NCBI GenBank assembly: GCA_002327445.1
Contig: DCWA01000011.1
Span: forward strand, 1 to 64,000
From: Desulfobacteraceae bacterium UBA2174
GTDB taxonomy: Bacteria; Desulfobacterota; Desulfobacteria; Desulfobacterales; UBA2174
Direction: 5' to 3'
DNA: 64,000 nucleotides
This document shows, piece by piece, positions 1-8,715 of this stretch; position 1 is the first letter of the stretch, and every line of letters starts with the position of its first letter. Under the pieces are notes generated by a model, which was given only the letters and a program-made list of their open reading frames with translations, did no database searches and was not told the origin of the DNA. A program made the position numbers and the translations under genes.

Positions 1-162
1 GCTCATTTTAACCGGACAGTAGTGATCATTGACTTCTTTTTTTTGTCAATTAGTTTGAGTGGAGTTCAAATCCCACAGGCGTCCCTTTTTCGTCGGAAGT
101 CGGTCGGTTGTCCAAAAAAATGTGGCAATCCTGGCGTCCGGAATCCAGAAAGGAAGGGAAAA

Positions 163-897
163 ATGATCCATCCCAGGGCACTCCTGTTGATCGCGGGGCT
201 GCTCGCGACCCTGCCGGGCCCCGGTGCGGTCCGGGCGGCGGATGTGCTCGAGTCCGTCGCCATCCGGGAGCTTTTTGACACCCTGGATGCCTGGAAGCCC
301 CTGACATTTCCCAAAATCAAGCGTCACACGACCTATTCCATCGAGAGCGAAGGTGGAAACCGGGTCCTGAAGGCCGACGCGGATGCCTCGGCCTCGGCCA
401 TCGTGCACACCTCGCGTTTCGCGGTGCACCGGTTCCCCGACATCCGGTGGCGCTGGAAAATCCAGAACCCTCTGGCCAAGGGAGACGCACGCACCAAGGC
501 TGGCGACGACTATCCCATCCGGGTTTACGTGATCTTCGAATACGATCTGGAACAGGCCAGTCTCGGTGAAAAAATCCAGTACGCGGCCGCCAAGGTGATT
601 TACGGCCAGTACCCGCCCCACAGCAGTCTGAATTACATCTGGGCCAACCGGGAACACGCTGCGCCGATTCTCCCCAACGCCTATACCGACCGGGCGCGGA
701 TGTTCCTGCTGCAGCAAGGCGGTGCCAAGGCCGGCCAATGGATCGCGGAACAGCGCAACATCCTGATGGACTACCGGCGGGCCTTCGGCACGGATCCGCC
801 GGAGACGGCCACCGTGGCCATCATGGCCGACACGGACGACACCGGCGAACGGGTCAGCGCCTGGGTGGACGATCTGGAGGTGGGCCGCCAACCTTGA
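163..897 (+). CDS. Exported DUF3047 family protein
   Basis: The 244-residue product begins with a hydrophobic signal peptide (RALLLIAGLLATLPG, cleavage probably after VRAA near residue 23). The body matches the DUF3047 family: an early 'FKxxx...Y.....g..vLkA' type segment, a 'RWRWK' strand, a 'GDDYPIRVYVIFEYD' strand and the C-terminal 'TDDTGERVSAWVDDLEV' end. Function of the family is not established; it is a periplasmic beta-rich protein. The start at 163 is preferred over an upstream in-frame ATG at 22 because it has an AGGAAGGG ribosome site just upstream and directly precedes the signal peptide. It converges with the next gene, which lies on the minus strand. Confidence 0.8.
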   Translation: MIHPRALLLIAGLLATLPGPGAVRAADVLESVAIRELFDTLDAWKPLTFPKIKRHTTYSIESEGGNRVLKADADASASAIVHTSRFAVHRFPDIRWRWKIQNPLAKGDARTKAGDDYPIRVYVIFEYDLEQASLGEKIQYAAAKVIYGQYPPHSSLNYIWANREHAAPILPNAYTDRARMFLLQQGGAKAGQWIAEQRNILMDYRRAFGTDPPETATVAIMADTDDTGERVSAWVDDLEVGRQP

Positions 898-947
898 ACC
901 TGGTGCGAAAACGACGGTGCATCGGCCCGCGAATGTCTGTTCGGGCG

Positions 948-3089
948 CTATCCGCGCATCCAGGCGTGGTATTTTCCGATCCAGGCCAACAGCCGCCGGG
1001 GCGCATGGGCCCGCTTCCAGGCGCCGGCGGCGTATTTGTTGGCTTCCGCCAGGGTGGGGTAGATGTGAATCGTCCCCAGGATCTTGTTCAGGCCGATGCG
1101 CTGTTTCATGGCCAGGACGTACTCGGCGATGAGGTCGCCGGCATGGCTGCCCACGATGGTCACCCCCAGGATCCGGTCGGTGCCGGGCTTGGTGAGCACC
1201 CTTACCAGGCCATGGGCCTCGCTGTCGGCAATGGCCCGGTCCAGGTCGTCCAGGCCGTACTCGGTCACCCCGAACGCAATCCCCTGTTCCCGGGCTTCCT
1301 GCACGTTGAGCCCCACCCGGGCCACTTCCGGATCGGTGAAGGTGGCCCAGGGGATCACCCGGTAATCCACGGCAAAGGTCTTGAACCGGCCGAAGAGGGC
1401 GTTGACCGCGGCATACCAGGACTGGTGGGCCGCCGTGTGGGTGAACTGGTACGGGCCGGCCACATCCCCGGTGCAATAGATGTTGGGGAAGTTGGTTTGC
1501 AGCAGCCCGTTGGTCTCGATGGTGCCGTTGGGCCGCAGGGTGACGCCCAGCTCCTCCAGGCCGAAACCCCGGGCGTTGGCGGCCCGGCCCACGGCCACCA
1601 GAATGGCGTCGAAGGGCACCACCAGCTCGCCGGCCGAACTTTCGCAGACCAGGGCTTTCCGGCCGCCGTTCACGCGCACCTGCTGCGCCTTGTGCCCGGT
1701 GAGCACCTGGATACCTTCCGCCTCGAAGCGCTCACGGATCATCTGTGAGATGTCCGCATCCTCCCGCACCATGAGCCGGGGGGCCATCTCCACCTGGGTA
1801 ACCCGCGATCCCAGGCGGGCAAAAGCCTGGGCCATCTCACAGCCGATGGGGCCGCCGCCGAGCACCACCAGCCGGCCGGGCAGCTCCCGCAGGGACCAGA
1901 GGGTGTCCGAGGTGAGATAGCCGGCTTCCTTCAGCCCCGCGATGGGGGGGACGAAGGGCCGGGCGCCGGTGGCCACGATGATGCTCCGGGTGGTGAGTGT
2001 CCGGCCGTTGACCGTGACGGCAAACGGAGAGGTGATGCGCGCCTCGCCCCGGATCACCTCCACCCCCAGTTGGCGGTAGCGCGCTTCGCTGTCGTGGGGC
2101 GCCACGGTCCGGATGACCCGTTGAACCCGCTCCATGACTTCCGCGAAGGTATGGTCCACCTGGGTGGAGCGAAACCCGAACTCCTTTGCCCGCCGGGCGT
2201 AGGCGAGCATTCTGGCCGAGCGGATCAGCGCCTTGCTGGGCACGCAGCCGGTGTTGAGGCAGTCCCCGCCCATCTCGTTTTTTTCAATCAGGGCCACCTT
2301 GGCCCGCACCGTGGCGGCGATATAGGACGCCACCAGGCCGGCGGAGCCGGCGCCGATCACCACCAGGTTGTAGTCGAAGGATTTCGGCCTCGGCCACCGG
2401 GCATAGACGAGGCGCCGCTGCATCAGCCCCACCGCAGCCTTGGCCACCAGCGGAAAGAGCCCCAGCAGCGCGAAGGAGACGAGGAGGGCGGGCGAGAGGA
2501 TGTCTCCCGGGGACGCCACGGCCGCCAGTTGGGTGCCGGCGTTGACGTATACCAGCGTTCCGGGCAGCATTCCCACCTGGCTGACGAGATAGAAGATCCC
2601 CGTGCGGATCGGCGTGAGGCCCATGGCCAGATTGATGAGGAAAAACGGAAAGATGGGCACCAAGCGCAGGGTGAACAGATAGAAGGCGCCGTCCTTGGCG
2701 ATGCCGGCATTGACGGCGGCCAGCTTGTCGCCGAATCGGTTCTGGAGGGTGTCCCGCAGCAGGAAGCGGGCCGCCCAGAAGGCGATCGTGGCGCCGATGG
2801 TGGAGGCGAAGCTGACCACCACCAGGCCGGTCCACAGTCCGAACAGGGCGCCACCGGCCAGGGTCATCACCGCGGCGCCAGGCAGCGACAGCGCCGCCAT
2901 GATCACGTAGGCCGAAAAGTAGACGAGCAGCGTCAAAACCGCATGGGTCTCGTAAAACCTGGCGAAGGCGCCTTGCTGCTGCTTGATATAATCCAGCGTC
3001 AGGTAGGCGGGCAGGTCGAAGATGAAAAACAGCGCCACCGCCACGGCGAGCGCCAACAGGACCAGGATTCTGGCAAGCATGGGTTTCAT
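948..3089 (-). CDS. VTT (SNARE-associated/DedA-like) membrane domain fused to a dihydrolipoamide dehydrogenase/mercuric reductase-type flavoprotein
   Basis: The 713-residue protein has two parts. Residues 1 to about 225 are a TVP38/TMEM64 (VTT) membrane domain with several hydrophobic segments, including the conserved 'PGAAVMTLAGGALFG' motif and a 'LRLVPIFPFFLINLAMG' segment. From about 240 on is a class I pyridine nucleotide-disulfide oxidoreductase: FAD-binding GAGSAGLVASY, redox-active CLNTGC (Cys277 and Cys282), NAD-binding LGGGPIGCEMAQAF, and a C-terminal dimerisation domain. The fusion is a known architecture, but its electron acceptor is unknown; mercury reduction is not supported because no N-terminal HMA domain or C-terminal Cys pair is seen. 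The start at 3089 has a GGAGG site 8 bases upstream; longer in-frame extension to 3260 lacks one. Confidence 0.88.
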   Translation of the reverse strand: MKPMLARILVLLALAVAVALFFIFDLPAYLTLDYIKQQQGAFARFYETHAVLTLLVYFSAYVIMAALSLPGAAVMTLAGGALFGLWTGLVVVSFASTIGATIAFWAARFLLRDTLQNRFGDKLAAVNAGIAKDGAFYLFTLRLVPIFPFFLINLAMGLTPIRTGIFYLVSQVGMLPGTLVYVNAGTQLAAVASPGDILSPALLVSFALLGLFPLVAKAAVGLMQRRLVYARWPRPKSFDYNLVVIGAGSAGLVASYIAATVRAKVALIEKNEMGGDCLNTGCVPSKALIRSARMLAYARRAKEFGFRSTQVDHTFAEVMERVQRVIRTVAPHDSEARYRQLGVEVIRGEARITSPFAVTVNGRTLTTRSIIVATGARPFVPPIAGLKEAGYLTSDTLWSLRELPGRLVVLGGGPIGCEMAQAFARLGSRVTQVEMAPRLMVREDADISQMIRERFEAEGIQVLTGHKAQQVRVNGGRKALVCESSAGELVVPFDAILVAVGRAANARGFGLEELGVTLRPNGTIETNGLLQTNFPNIYCTGDVAGPYQFTHTAAHQSWYAAVNALFGRFKTFAVDYRVIPWATFTDPEVARVGLNVQEAREQGIAFGVTEYGLDDLDRAIADSEAHGLVRVLTKPGTDRILGVTIVGSHAGDLIAEYVLAMKQRIGLNKILGTIHIYPTLAEANKYAAGAWKRAHAPRRLLAWIGKYHAWMRG

Positions 3090-3334
3090 CGCAGGCACCT
3101 CCACGCCGACAAAGCCTTCATCAGTTGCAGCTCGTAGCGGAATTCGATCTTTCCGTTCGCCGGCATGGTTTCTTCCGCAGAGGCATCCCTCGCCGCGATC
3201 GGGAGATATGTGGGGATGTTTTACGAAATTGTCAAAAAAGAGGCTGCCACAAAGTTGCACTCATGGTAATTAAAATACTGCGATACCGTCGGACCCGAGC
3301 GTTGATTTATGATCTTGGAAGGATTTGGAGGACA

Positions 3335-3838
3335 ATGACCACCATACGGCTGGCCAAACCAACGGATGTTGACGCCTGGATGGCACTGGCGCGGGAAGTC
3401 GAGCACCTGTTCGGACCGATGGCGGCGGAAACCTCTTTTCCCAATGCACTGCACCAGGCGATTTCTTCCAAGGCAGCGTTTTGTGCGATGGCGCCAGTGG
3501 ACAACAACTCCGGGGCACTGGCCGGTGGTGTCGTCATTTCGAGGGAATTCAACCAAATCGTCTGGCTGGCGGTGGCGCAGGCCTGGCGGGGGCGGGGCAT
3601 CGGCAAGGCCCTGCTTGAATTTGCCATCGGCAAACTCAGCCGCAAGGAAAACATCTTCGTGCAGACCTTCGACGCCTCCGTTCCGGAGGGTCAGGCCGCC
3701 AGGCGCCTGTACATGGGCTTCGGCTTCACCGATTTTCAAAGGGGTGGCCTCAACCCCGCGGACGTGCCGACCATGATCATGCACCTGGTCCGATCCAGCG
3801 ACGAGACCGGTGGCCGGGGTGATGCCCCGATGCCGTGA
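3335..3838 (+). CDS. GNAT family N-acetyltransferase
   Basis: The 167-residue product carries the acetyl-CoA-binding motif A 'AQAWRGRGIGKALLEFA' (Q/RxxGxG/A) around residues 84-100 and the C-terminal 'ARRLYMGFGF' beta-bulge typical of GNAT acetyltransferases. The acceptor substrate cannot be told from sequence. The ATG at 3335 follows a clear GGAGGACA ribosome site. It is divergent from the VTT-flavoprotein gene and is followed 12 bases later by a cupin gene, probably in the same transcript. Confidence 0.85.
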   Translation: MTTIRLAKPTDVDAWMALAREVEHLFGPMAAETSFPNALHQAISSKAAFCAMAPVDNNSGALAGGVVISREFNQIVWLAVAQAWRGRGIGKALLEFAIGKLSRKENIFVQTFDASVPEGQAARRLYMGFGFTDFQRGGLNPADVPTMIMHLVRSSDETGGRGDAPMP

Positions 3839-3850
3839 AAGGAGCGAGCC

Positions 3851-4162
3851 ATGGGGTTCTGGGACCTGCGGACCTTGCAACTGGAGCCGTTTCGGCCGGG
3901 CGTCATGAGCAAGGCGGCCATGGGGGACGGCCTGATCATGGTGTGCATGGAAATCGCGCCAGCACAGGAAGATCTCGGCCACCAGCACCCTTTCGATCAG
4001 TGCGGCATCGTACTGGAAGGGCCCATCGAGATGTTCATCGATCAGGAGTGCCGGGTGCTCGGTCCCCAGGAGTGCTACTTCATTCCGGCGGGCGTGCGGC
4101 ACGGCTGGAAAACCTTCGAGAAACCGGTCAGACTTCTGGATGTCTCCCGTCGCACCCCATAG
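3851..4162 (+). CDS. Small cupin-domain protein
   Basis: A single-domain cupin of 103 residues. The first cupin motif is visible as 'GHQHPFDQCGIVLEGPIE' (two His and a Gln in place of the usual Glu) and the second as 'PAGVRHGWKT' with the third metal-ligand His. Such small cupins bind a metal and act as isomerases, dioxygenases or sensors; no substrate can be assigned. The start has an AAAGGAGCG site. Its last 23 bases overlap the start of the M1 peptidase gene, so translation is probably coupled. Confidence 0.8.
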   Translation: MGFWDLRTLQLEPFRPGVMSKAAMGDGLIMVCMEIAPAQEDLGHQHPFDQCGIVLEGPIEMFIDQECRVLGPQECYFIPAGVRHGWKTFEKPVRLLDVSRRTP

Positions 4163-6260
4163 GCGCCCATCGTCGCCGGCCCGTTGGTGGGTCCTGGTGG
4201 TTGTCGCCGCCGGGTTGATCCTCGCCGCCCCGGCGCCCGGCCAGGCCGATCCGTTGAAGATCGCCCACCACTTGGAGATCGAACTGATCCTCGACGCGGG
4301 CCGCCTGATCGGGCAGGACCGGCTGCGCATCGCGGCGAGCCAACGCAACGCCCTGGTGTTTCAGCTTTCCCCCCGGGCCGAACGCGTGGAGGTACGGGTC
4401 AACGGCCGGGCGCGGCGGGTGTCGCGCGGCGCCGGGATGCTTCAAGTGCCGCTGACCCCCACGGAGCGCGGCCGTCCCCTGGATGTCGATCTCGCTTACC
4501 AGGCTGTATTCGACGACCCGTTTCCCGCCAATCCCTACAATACGGACAACCCCGGTTTCGGGGTCGCCGGCACCATCAGTGCGGCGGGTGTCTTTCTGCT
4601 CGACGGGGCCGGGTGGTATCCGGACCTGGTTGACAGCCACCCGACCTTCACGCTTCAGGTCAAGGCCCCGGCGGGCATCCTTGCCGTCACCGCCGGCCGG
4701 AGCCTGGGACACCAGACGACCGAGGCCGCCTCAATTTCCCGCTGGCACATCGATCACCCCGTACGGGGTCTGGCCCTGAGCGCCGCCGCCTACCAGGTCA
4801 CCGAACGGCGGCTGGGGGAAATCGTCGTCGCCACCTATTTCCAGCGGCGCAACCAGGACCTGTCGCCGGCCTACCTCGATGCGGCGATGGGGTACCTCGA
4901 ATTCTACCAGGAGCGCTTCGGCCCCTATCCCTTCCCCAAGTTCGCCGTGGTGGAAAATTTCTTCCCGACCGGCTACGGGTTCGCCTCCTACACCCTCATC
5001 GGCGACAGCGTGCTGCGCCTGCCCTTCATCATCTCCACCAGCCTCGGCCACGAAATCGCCCATTGCTGGTGGGGAAACGGGGTGTGGGTCGATTTTGCCG
5101 GGGGCAACTGGAGCGAGGGGCTGACCACCTACGTGGCCGATTACCTTTACCAGGAGCGGGAATCGGCCGCGGCGGCGCGGCATGCCCGGCAGCAGATGCT
5201 GCGCCACTACACCACGCTGGCGCCGCCGGAACGGGACTTTCCGCTCTCGCGCTTTGTCAGCCGGGAGGATCCGGCCACCAAGGCGGTTGGCTACGACAAG
5301 AGCGCCATGGTGTTTCACATGCTGCGGCGCACGGTGGGCGAAGATCATTTCTGGGGCGCCCTGCGGGATCTGTTTGCCTCCCATTGCTTTCTCTCCGCAT
5401 CCTGGGATGACATCCGGCGGGCGATGGAGCACCGCGCCGGCCGATCCCTGGACCGGTTTTTCAACCAGTGGGTGCGGCAGCCGGGGGCTCCGCGCCTGGC
5501 GCTGGAGCAGGTGCGGGTGGATCCTGAAAACGGCGCCTGGCGGGTGGCCGGCCGACTGCGCCAGCAACCGTCCCATTTCCGGGCGAACTGGGACCTGGTG
5601 CTGGAAACGGCCGCCGGGGCTGTCGTGCAGCCCTTCGAACTGACCGGCGCCGACGTCGACATTCAACTCACCGCCGGCGGGGCGCCGACGCTGCTGGCGG
5701 TGGATCCCGAGGCCCATGTGCTGCGCCGGCTGGACCCGGCGGAGATTCCCCCGGCAGTTAACGCCCTCAAGGCCTCGCCGGCGGTGACGGCGGTGCTGTG
5801 CGCCAGCGGTGCCCCCGATCCGCAACGCTTGGCGGACATCCTGGTCCGTTCGCTGGGAATCGGGCCAAGGGCGACGGTGGTAGCCGAGGCTGATCTCGAC
5901 CCCCGCCGGGCGCAGGAGCAGGACCTGATCCTGGTCGGGCTGCCGCGGGATCCGTCCTGGCTGCCGCGGCTTCCGGCCGGCGTGGTGCTGGCGCCGGACG
6001 GTTTCGGGGTGGAAGGGACCGAGACCGCGGACCGGGCGGATACCTTCTTCGGGGTGTTTCGCCGCCCCGAGGCCCCTGGCCGGGTGGTGGCGGTGTTGCT
6101 GCCGCTTGGGCCGGAGGGCGCCGAGACGGCCGCGGCCAAGATCACCCACTATGGCCGATTCAGCTATCTGACCTTCCGCAACGGTGTCAACCGGGGCAAG
6201 GGCTTCTGGCCGGTGGCGGCGTCTCCGGTGGTGATCCGGTGGGATGATTCTGGGACATGA
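4140..6260 (+). CDS. Exported M1-family metallopeptidase
   Basis: The 706-residue product has an N-terminal signal or anchor segment (WWVLVVVAAGLILAAPAP, residues 16-33). The catalytic zinc motif is HEIAH (His304, Glu305, His308) followed by 'NWSEGLTTY', giving the third ligand Glu326 with a 17-residue spacing. 'VVENFFPTGYGFASYT' is the GxMEN-equivalent segment and 'YDKSAMVFHMLR' carries the catalytic Tyr. This is the M1 aminopeptidase-like group exported by many deltaproteobacteria. The C-terminal 200 residues are beta-rich and include a strand that resembles no catalytic motif. The gene overlaps the cupin gene by 23 bases and its end is 31 bases before the ChaN-like start, so an operon 3335-7140 is likely. 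Confidence 0.85.
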   Translation: MSPVAPHRRPSSPARWWVLVVVAAGLILAAPAPGQADPLKIAHHLEIELILDAGRLIGQDRLRIAASQRNALVFQLSPRAERVEVRVNGRARRVSRGAGMLQVPLTPTERGRPLDVDLAYQAVFDDPFPANPYNTDNPGFGVAGTISAAGVFLLDGAGWYPDLVDSHPTFTLQVKAPAGILAVTAGRSLGHQTTEAASISRWHIDHPVRGLALSAAAYQVTERRLGEIVVATYFQRRNQDLSPAYLDAAMGYLEFYQERFGPYPFPKFAVVENFFPTGYGFASYTLIGDSVLRLPFIISTSLGHEIAHCWWGNGVWVDFAGGNWSEGLTTYVADYLYQERESAAAARHARQQMLRHYTTLAPPERDFPLSRFVSREDPATKAVGYDKSAMVFHMLRRTVGEDHFWGALRDLFASHCFLSASWDDIRRAMEHRAGRSLDRFFNQWVRQPGAPRLALEQVRVDPENGAWRVAGRLRQQPSHFRANWDLVLETAAGAVVQPFELTGADVDIQLTAGGAPTLLAVDPEAHVLRRLDPAEIPPAVNALKASPAVTAVLCASGAPDPQRLADILVRSLGIGPRATVVAEADLDPRRAQEQDLILVGLPRDPSWLPRLPAGVVLAPDGFGVEGTETADRADTFFGVFRRPEAPGRVVAVLLPLGPEGAETAAAKITHYGRFSYLTFRNGVNRGKGFWPVAASPVVIRWDDSGT

Positions 6261-6291
6261 ACGAGTGGATCCTGGAAAGGCGGGCGCGATC

Positions 6292-7140
6292 ATGAAGCCA
6301 AAAAGTTTGTTCATCGCCGTACTTCTCATCCTTGCCGGAGCGACGGGACATGCCGGCGAGCAGGCCGTGCTGGATCTGGCCACCGGACAGCGGGTTGGGC
6401 TGGACGAGATCCTGCCCCGGATCCTGAAGGCCCGGGTCGTCGTGGTGGGTGAAAAACATGCCACCGAATCTCATCACCGCGCCCAGATGCGCGTCATCCA
6501 GGCCCTGGACCAGGCCGGCGCCCGGGTGGCGGTGGGGCTGGAGATGTTTCGCCGCGACAGCCAGACGGAACTGGATCGCTGGGTGGGCGGCCAGATAAGC
6601 CCCGAGGACTTCCAGGCGGTCTTTGCGGACAACTGGGGGTTTCCCCGGGCGCCCTACCGGAGTGTTTTCGACTACGCCCGCACAAACCGGATCCCATTGA
6701 TCGCCCTCAATATTCCGCGGGAAATCACCAGGCAGGTGGCGCGGGACGGGTACCAGTCCCTCAGCGAGGCCCAGCGCGGCCAGATCGGCAATGTCACCTG
6801 CGACGTGGACGAGGCTTACATGGATTTCATTCGCGGCGCCCATGGCGCCCACGGCCACGGGCAGATGAACTTCACCTACTTCTGCGAGGCCCAGATGCTC
6901 TGGGATGCCGCCATGGCCGCCCGTACCGTCGAGGTTCTGAAAGCCGATCCCAAGACCGTTGTGGTGGTCTTGACCGGCGTGGGCCATGCCCGGCGGGGGG
7001 CCATCCCCCGCCAGATCGCCCAGCGGTCCGAGGCCGCTTCCGTCCTCGTCCTGTTACCCGAAGTCCCCGGCGACATCACCGCCGCAACGGTGGGCAAGGC
7101 CGATGCCGATTATTTGCTGCTCGGCCTGGAGGCCGATTGA
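6292..7140 (+). CDS. ChaN-family (haem-binding uptake, Tiki/EreA-like fold) exported protein
   Basis: The 282-residue product starts with a signal peptide (KSLFIAVLLILAGATGHAG). The core shows the ChaN family signatures 'VVVVGEKHATESHHRAQ' (Glu and His of the GExH motif) near residues 46-62, 'VAVGLEMFRRDSQ', 'ALNIPREITRQVAR' and C-terminal 'VVVLTGVGHARRG' with the second GxxH. Campylobacter ChaN binds haem, while related folds are hydrolases, so the exact role is open. The ATG at 6292 has a GGAAAGG site upstream; the longer in-frame ATG at 6244 lies inside the end of the peptidase gene. Confidence 0.85.
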   Translation: MKPKSLFIAVLLILAGATGHAGEQAVLDLATGQRVGLDEILPRILKARVVVVGEKHATESHHRAQMRVIQALDQAGARVAVGLEMFRRDSQTELDRWVGGQISPEDFQAVFADNWGFPRAPYRSVFDYARTNRIPLIALNIPREITRQVARDGYQSLSEAQRGQIGNVTCDVDEAYMDFIRGAHGAHGHGQMNFTYFCEAQMLWDAAMAARTVEVLKADPKTVVVVLTGVGHARRGAIPRQIAQRSEAASVLVLLPEVPGDITAATVGKADADYLLLGLEAD

Positions 7141-7920
7141 CGGGGGCTTCAAGGATGGCAAAAATAAGTTACGCGCCCGGGGCAGAAGATCCACGCGGGT
7201 GGGCGTCACCCCCAAGACCTCGCCGTCGGGCAGGAGTCTCTTTGCCGGTGCGGTGGCGATGGTAGCCCGGCGGGCGCGGATGAAACGGACTTCCTTCAGG
7301 CTGCCATGGGTCCCCTTGTAGATCCCGGGGAAGCTGGCGATCAATTTTCAGGCGGCTCAGCGGCGCTAACAGCACCACGTCGAAGAAGCCATCATCCAGG
7401 CGGGCGTCGGGCACCATGCACATGGCCCCGCCGGTATAGCGGCTGTTGCAGATTTCCACGAAGCAGTTGTCCGCTTCGATCCGTTCGCCGTCGGCGTCCA
7501 GCGTCAGGCGATGGGGTTTCAGGCCCAGCACCCGGTGAAAGACCCCCACCGCATAGCCGGCATCCCCCAACCAGGGCAGGCGCGCGGCGGTCACCGCCAC
7601 ATCGGTGACGAACCCCAGCCCCATCAGATTGACGAAGTAACCGGGACCGTCGGGTTGGGTAAAGCGGCAGACATCCACCGGCTGGAGGCGGCCGCCCGCC
7701 AAGGCGTCCAGCCCGTCTTCCACCGAGTCCAGGCCCAGATCCCGGGCAAAGGAATTCCCCCGGCCGCACGGGAGGATGCCCAGGGGCGGCAGCCGGCGGT
7801 TCGGGTGAGGTGCAGATCGTGGTGGATGCCGCGCCGCCGCAACCCCTTTTCCAGAAACGGGAGCAGTTTCCCGGGCTGGCATCGGCCCGATTGCAGATTG
7901 ACGATCAACGCGATTTTCAT
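7054..7920 (-). pseudogene. Broken diacylglycerol-kinase-family lipid kinase gene
   Basis: Three consecutive reading frames are needed to read this gene. From 7920 the first ~40 residues are a kinase start ('MKIALIVNLQSGR', the N-terminal nucleotide fold). The frame then changes near 7800 directly into 'PLGILPCGRGNSFARDLG' and runs to about 7345; there it shifts again in an AAAA run into 'IASFPGIYKGTHG' and the family end 'VDLLPRARNLF'. About 45 codons that should hold the catalytic GGDGT motif are missing at the first junction, so this one is a real deletion, not only a base-call slip. The tail overlaps the 3' end of the ChaN-like gene. An intact paralogue is at 57200-58267. Confidence 0.75.
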
Positions 7921-8088
7921 TGCGCAGCCATAAATCGGTCGGCATCTGTTGGCAAGTCTTCTTTGGTGAGCCCGGCCCCGGCCAAAGTCCGGTCTGGCGC
8001 CGGCATCGCTTTGACGGAGATCGGGGATCCCGTCCGAATTTGGCGCGCCCCGGGAGTGCGGGGTTTCGATTCAGGTGGAGGCGGAACC

Positions 8089-8475
8089 ATGGCAGTGCGA
8101 ATCGTGAGGCTTGGCAGCGATCGAATGGAAGGGGAGGGGCTCCGCATCGGTACGGTGAGACGGCCCCCGCGGGGGGTGCCCAAATCCGAGTTCGCCGCGC
8201 AGAACTGGTACGACGTCTGGTTCCCCACCCTGGCACCCAGCGTGGAAACCATGAAGCTGGCCCGCCAGGCCGAGACGCCCGAACAGTGGCGGACCTTCGT
8301 CAAGCGCTACAAGGCGGAGATGGCTTCCCCCGAGGCCGCCCACGCCATCGCCCTCCTGGCGGCCCTTTCCCACCAGACCGATTTTTCAGTGGGCTGCTAC
8401 TGCAAGGACGAATCCCACTGCCATCGGTCGATCCTGCGGCAACTGCTGCTGGAAAAGGGCGCCGTGGTGGCATAG
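8089..8475 (+). CDS. DUF488 family protein
   Basis: The 128-residue product matches DUF488: an N-terminal 'RIGTVRRPPRGVPKSEFA' segment, the 'WYDVWFPTLAPS' stretch, a helical middle and the terminal 'VGCYCKDESHCHRSIL' with the conserved 'CxC....CHR' cysteine-histidine cluster. DUF488 proteins are often stand-alone and of unknown biochemical role; the cluster may bind metal or nucleic acid. The ATG at 8089 has a GGTGGAGG site 5-8 bases upstream. No operon partner; downstream lies a repeat region. Confidence 0.85.
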   Translation: MAVRIVRLGSDRMEGEGLRIGTVRRPPRGVPKSEFAAQNWYDVWFPTLAPSVETMKLARQAETPEQWRTFVKRYKAEMASPEAAHAIALLAALSHQTDFSVGCYCKDESHCHRSILRQLLLEKGAVVA

Positions 8476-8489
8476 GCGAACCGGCCGCG

Positions 8490-8715
8490 ACGAGGGATCT
8501 CTTCCGAATCTTCCGCCCCTTCCCGCCATATTCCCGACCGCGGATTCCTCTCTGACGTTCGGAATGACAACGGGAGGAGGCTGGCATGGCGAGGCGCGTC
8601 CACCGTCATCCCGGGGGGTACCCTCTGTCATCCCGAGGAGCGCTTTTTCTCCTGTCATTCCGAGGGGCGCTTTTTCCCTGTCATTCCGAGGAGTGCCGCG
8701 ACGAAGGATCTCTTG
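8490..8715. repeat. Dispersed GTCATTCCGAG-type intergenic repeat cluster
   Basis: Several partial copies of a repeat with core GTCATYCCGAG and a distal 'GACGARGGATCTCT' are packed head to head: GTCATCCCGAGGAGCG at 8620, GTCATTCCGAGGGGCG at 8659, GTCATTCCGAGGAGTG at 8686, and inverted 'CGGAATGAC' at 8561. The right copy forms the last codons and stop of the glycosyltransferase gene that ends at 8681. The same family recurs at 11558-11770 and 26040-26330. Confidence 0.8.

Noticed and set aside
58..90. tRNA-like 3' end (GAGTTCAAATCCCACAGGCG) at the window start
   Set aside because: The T-arm has one base too many for a 5+7+5 arm, and nothing upstream folds as the rest of a tRNA. It could be an attachment-site relic, but there is no integrase nearby.
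46..1476. 476-codon minus-strand frame
   Set aside because: Antisense to the DUF3047 gene and in a different frame from the VTT-flavoprotein; low complexity in RGPHR typical of GC-rich shadow frames.
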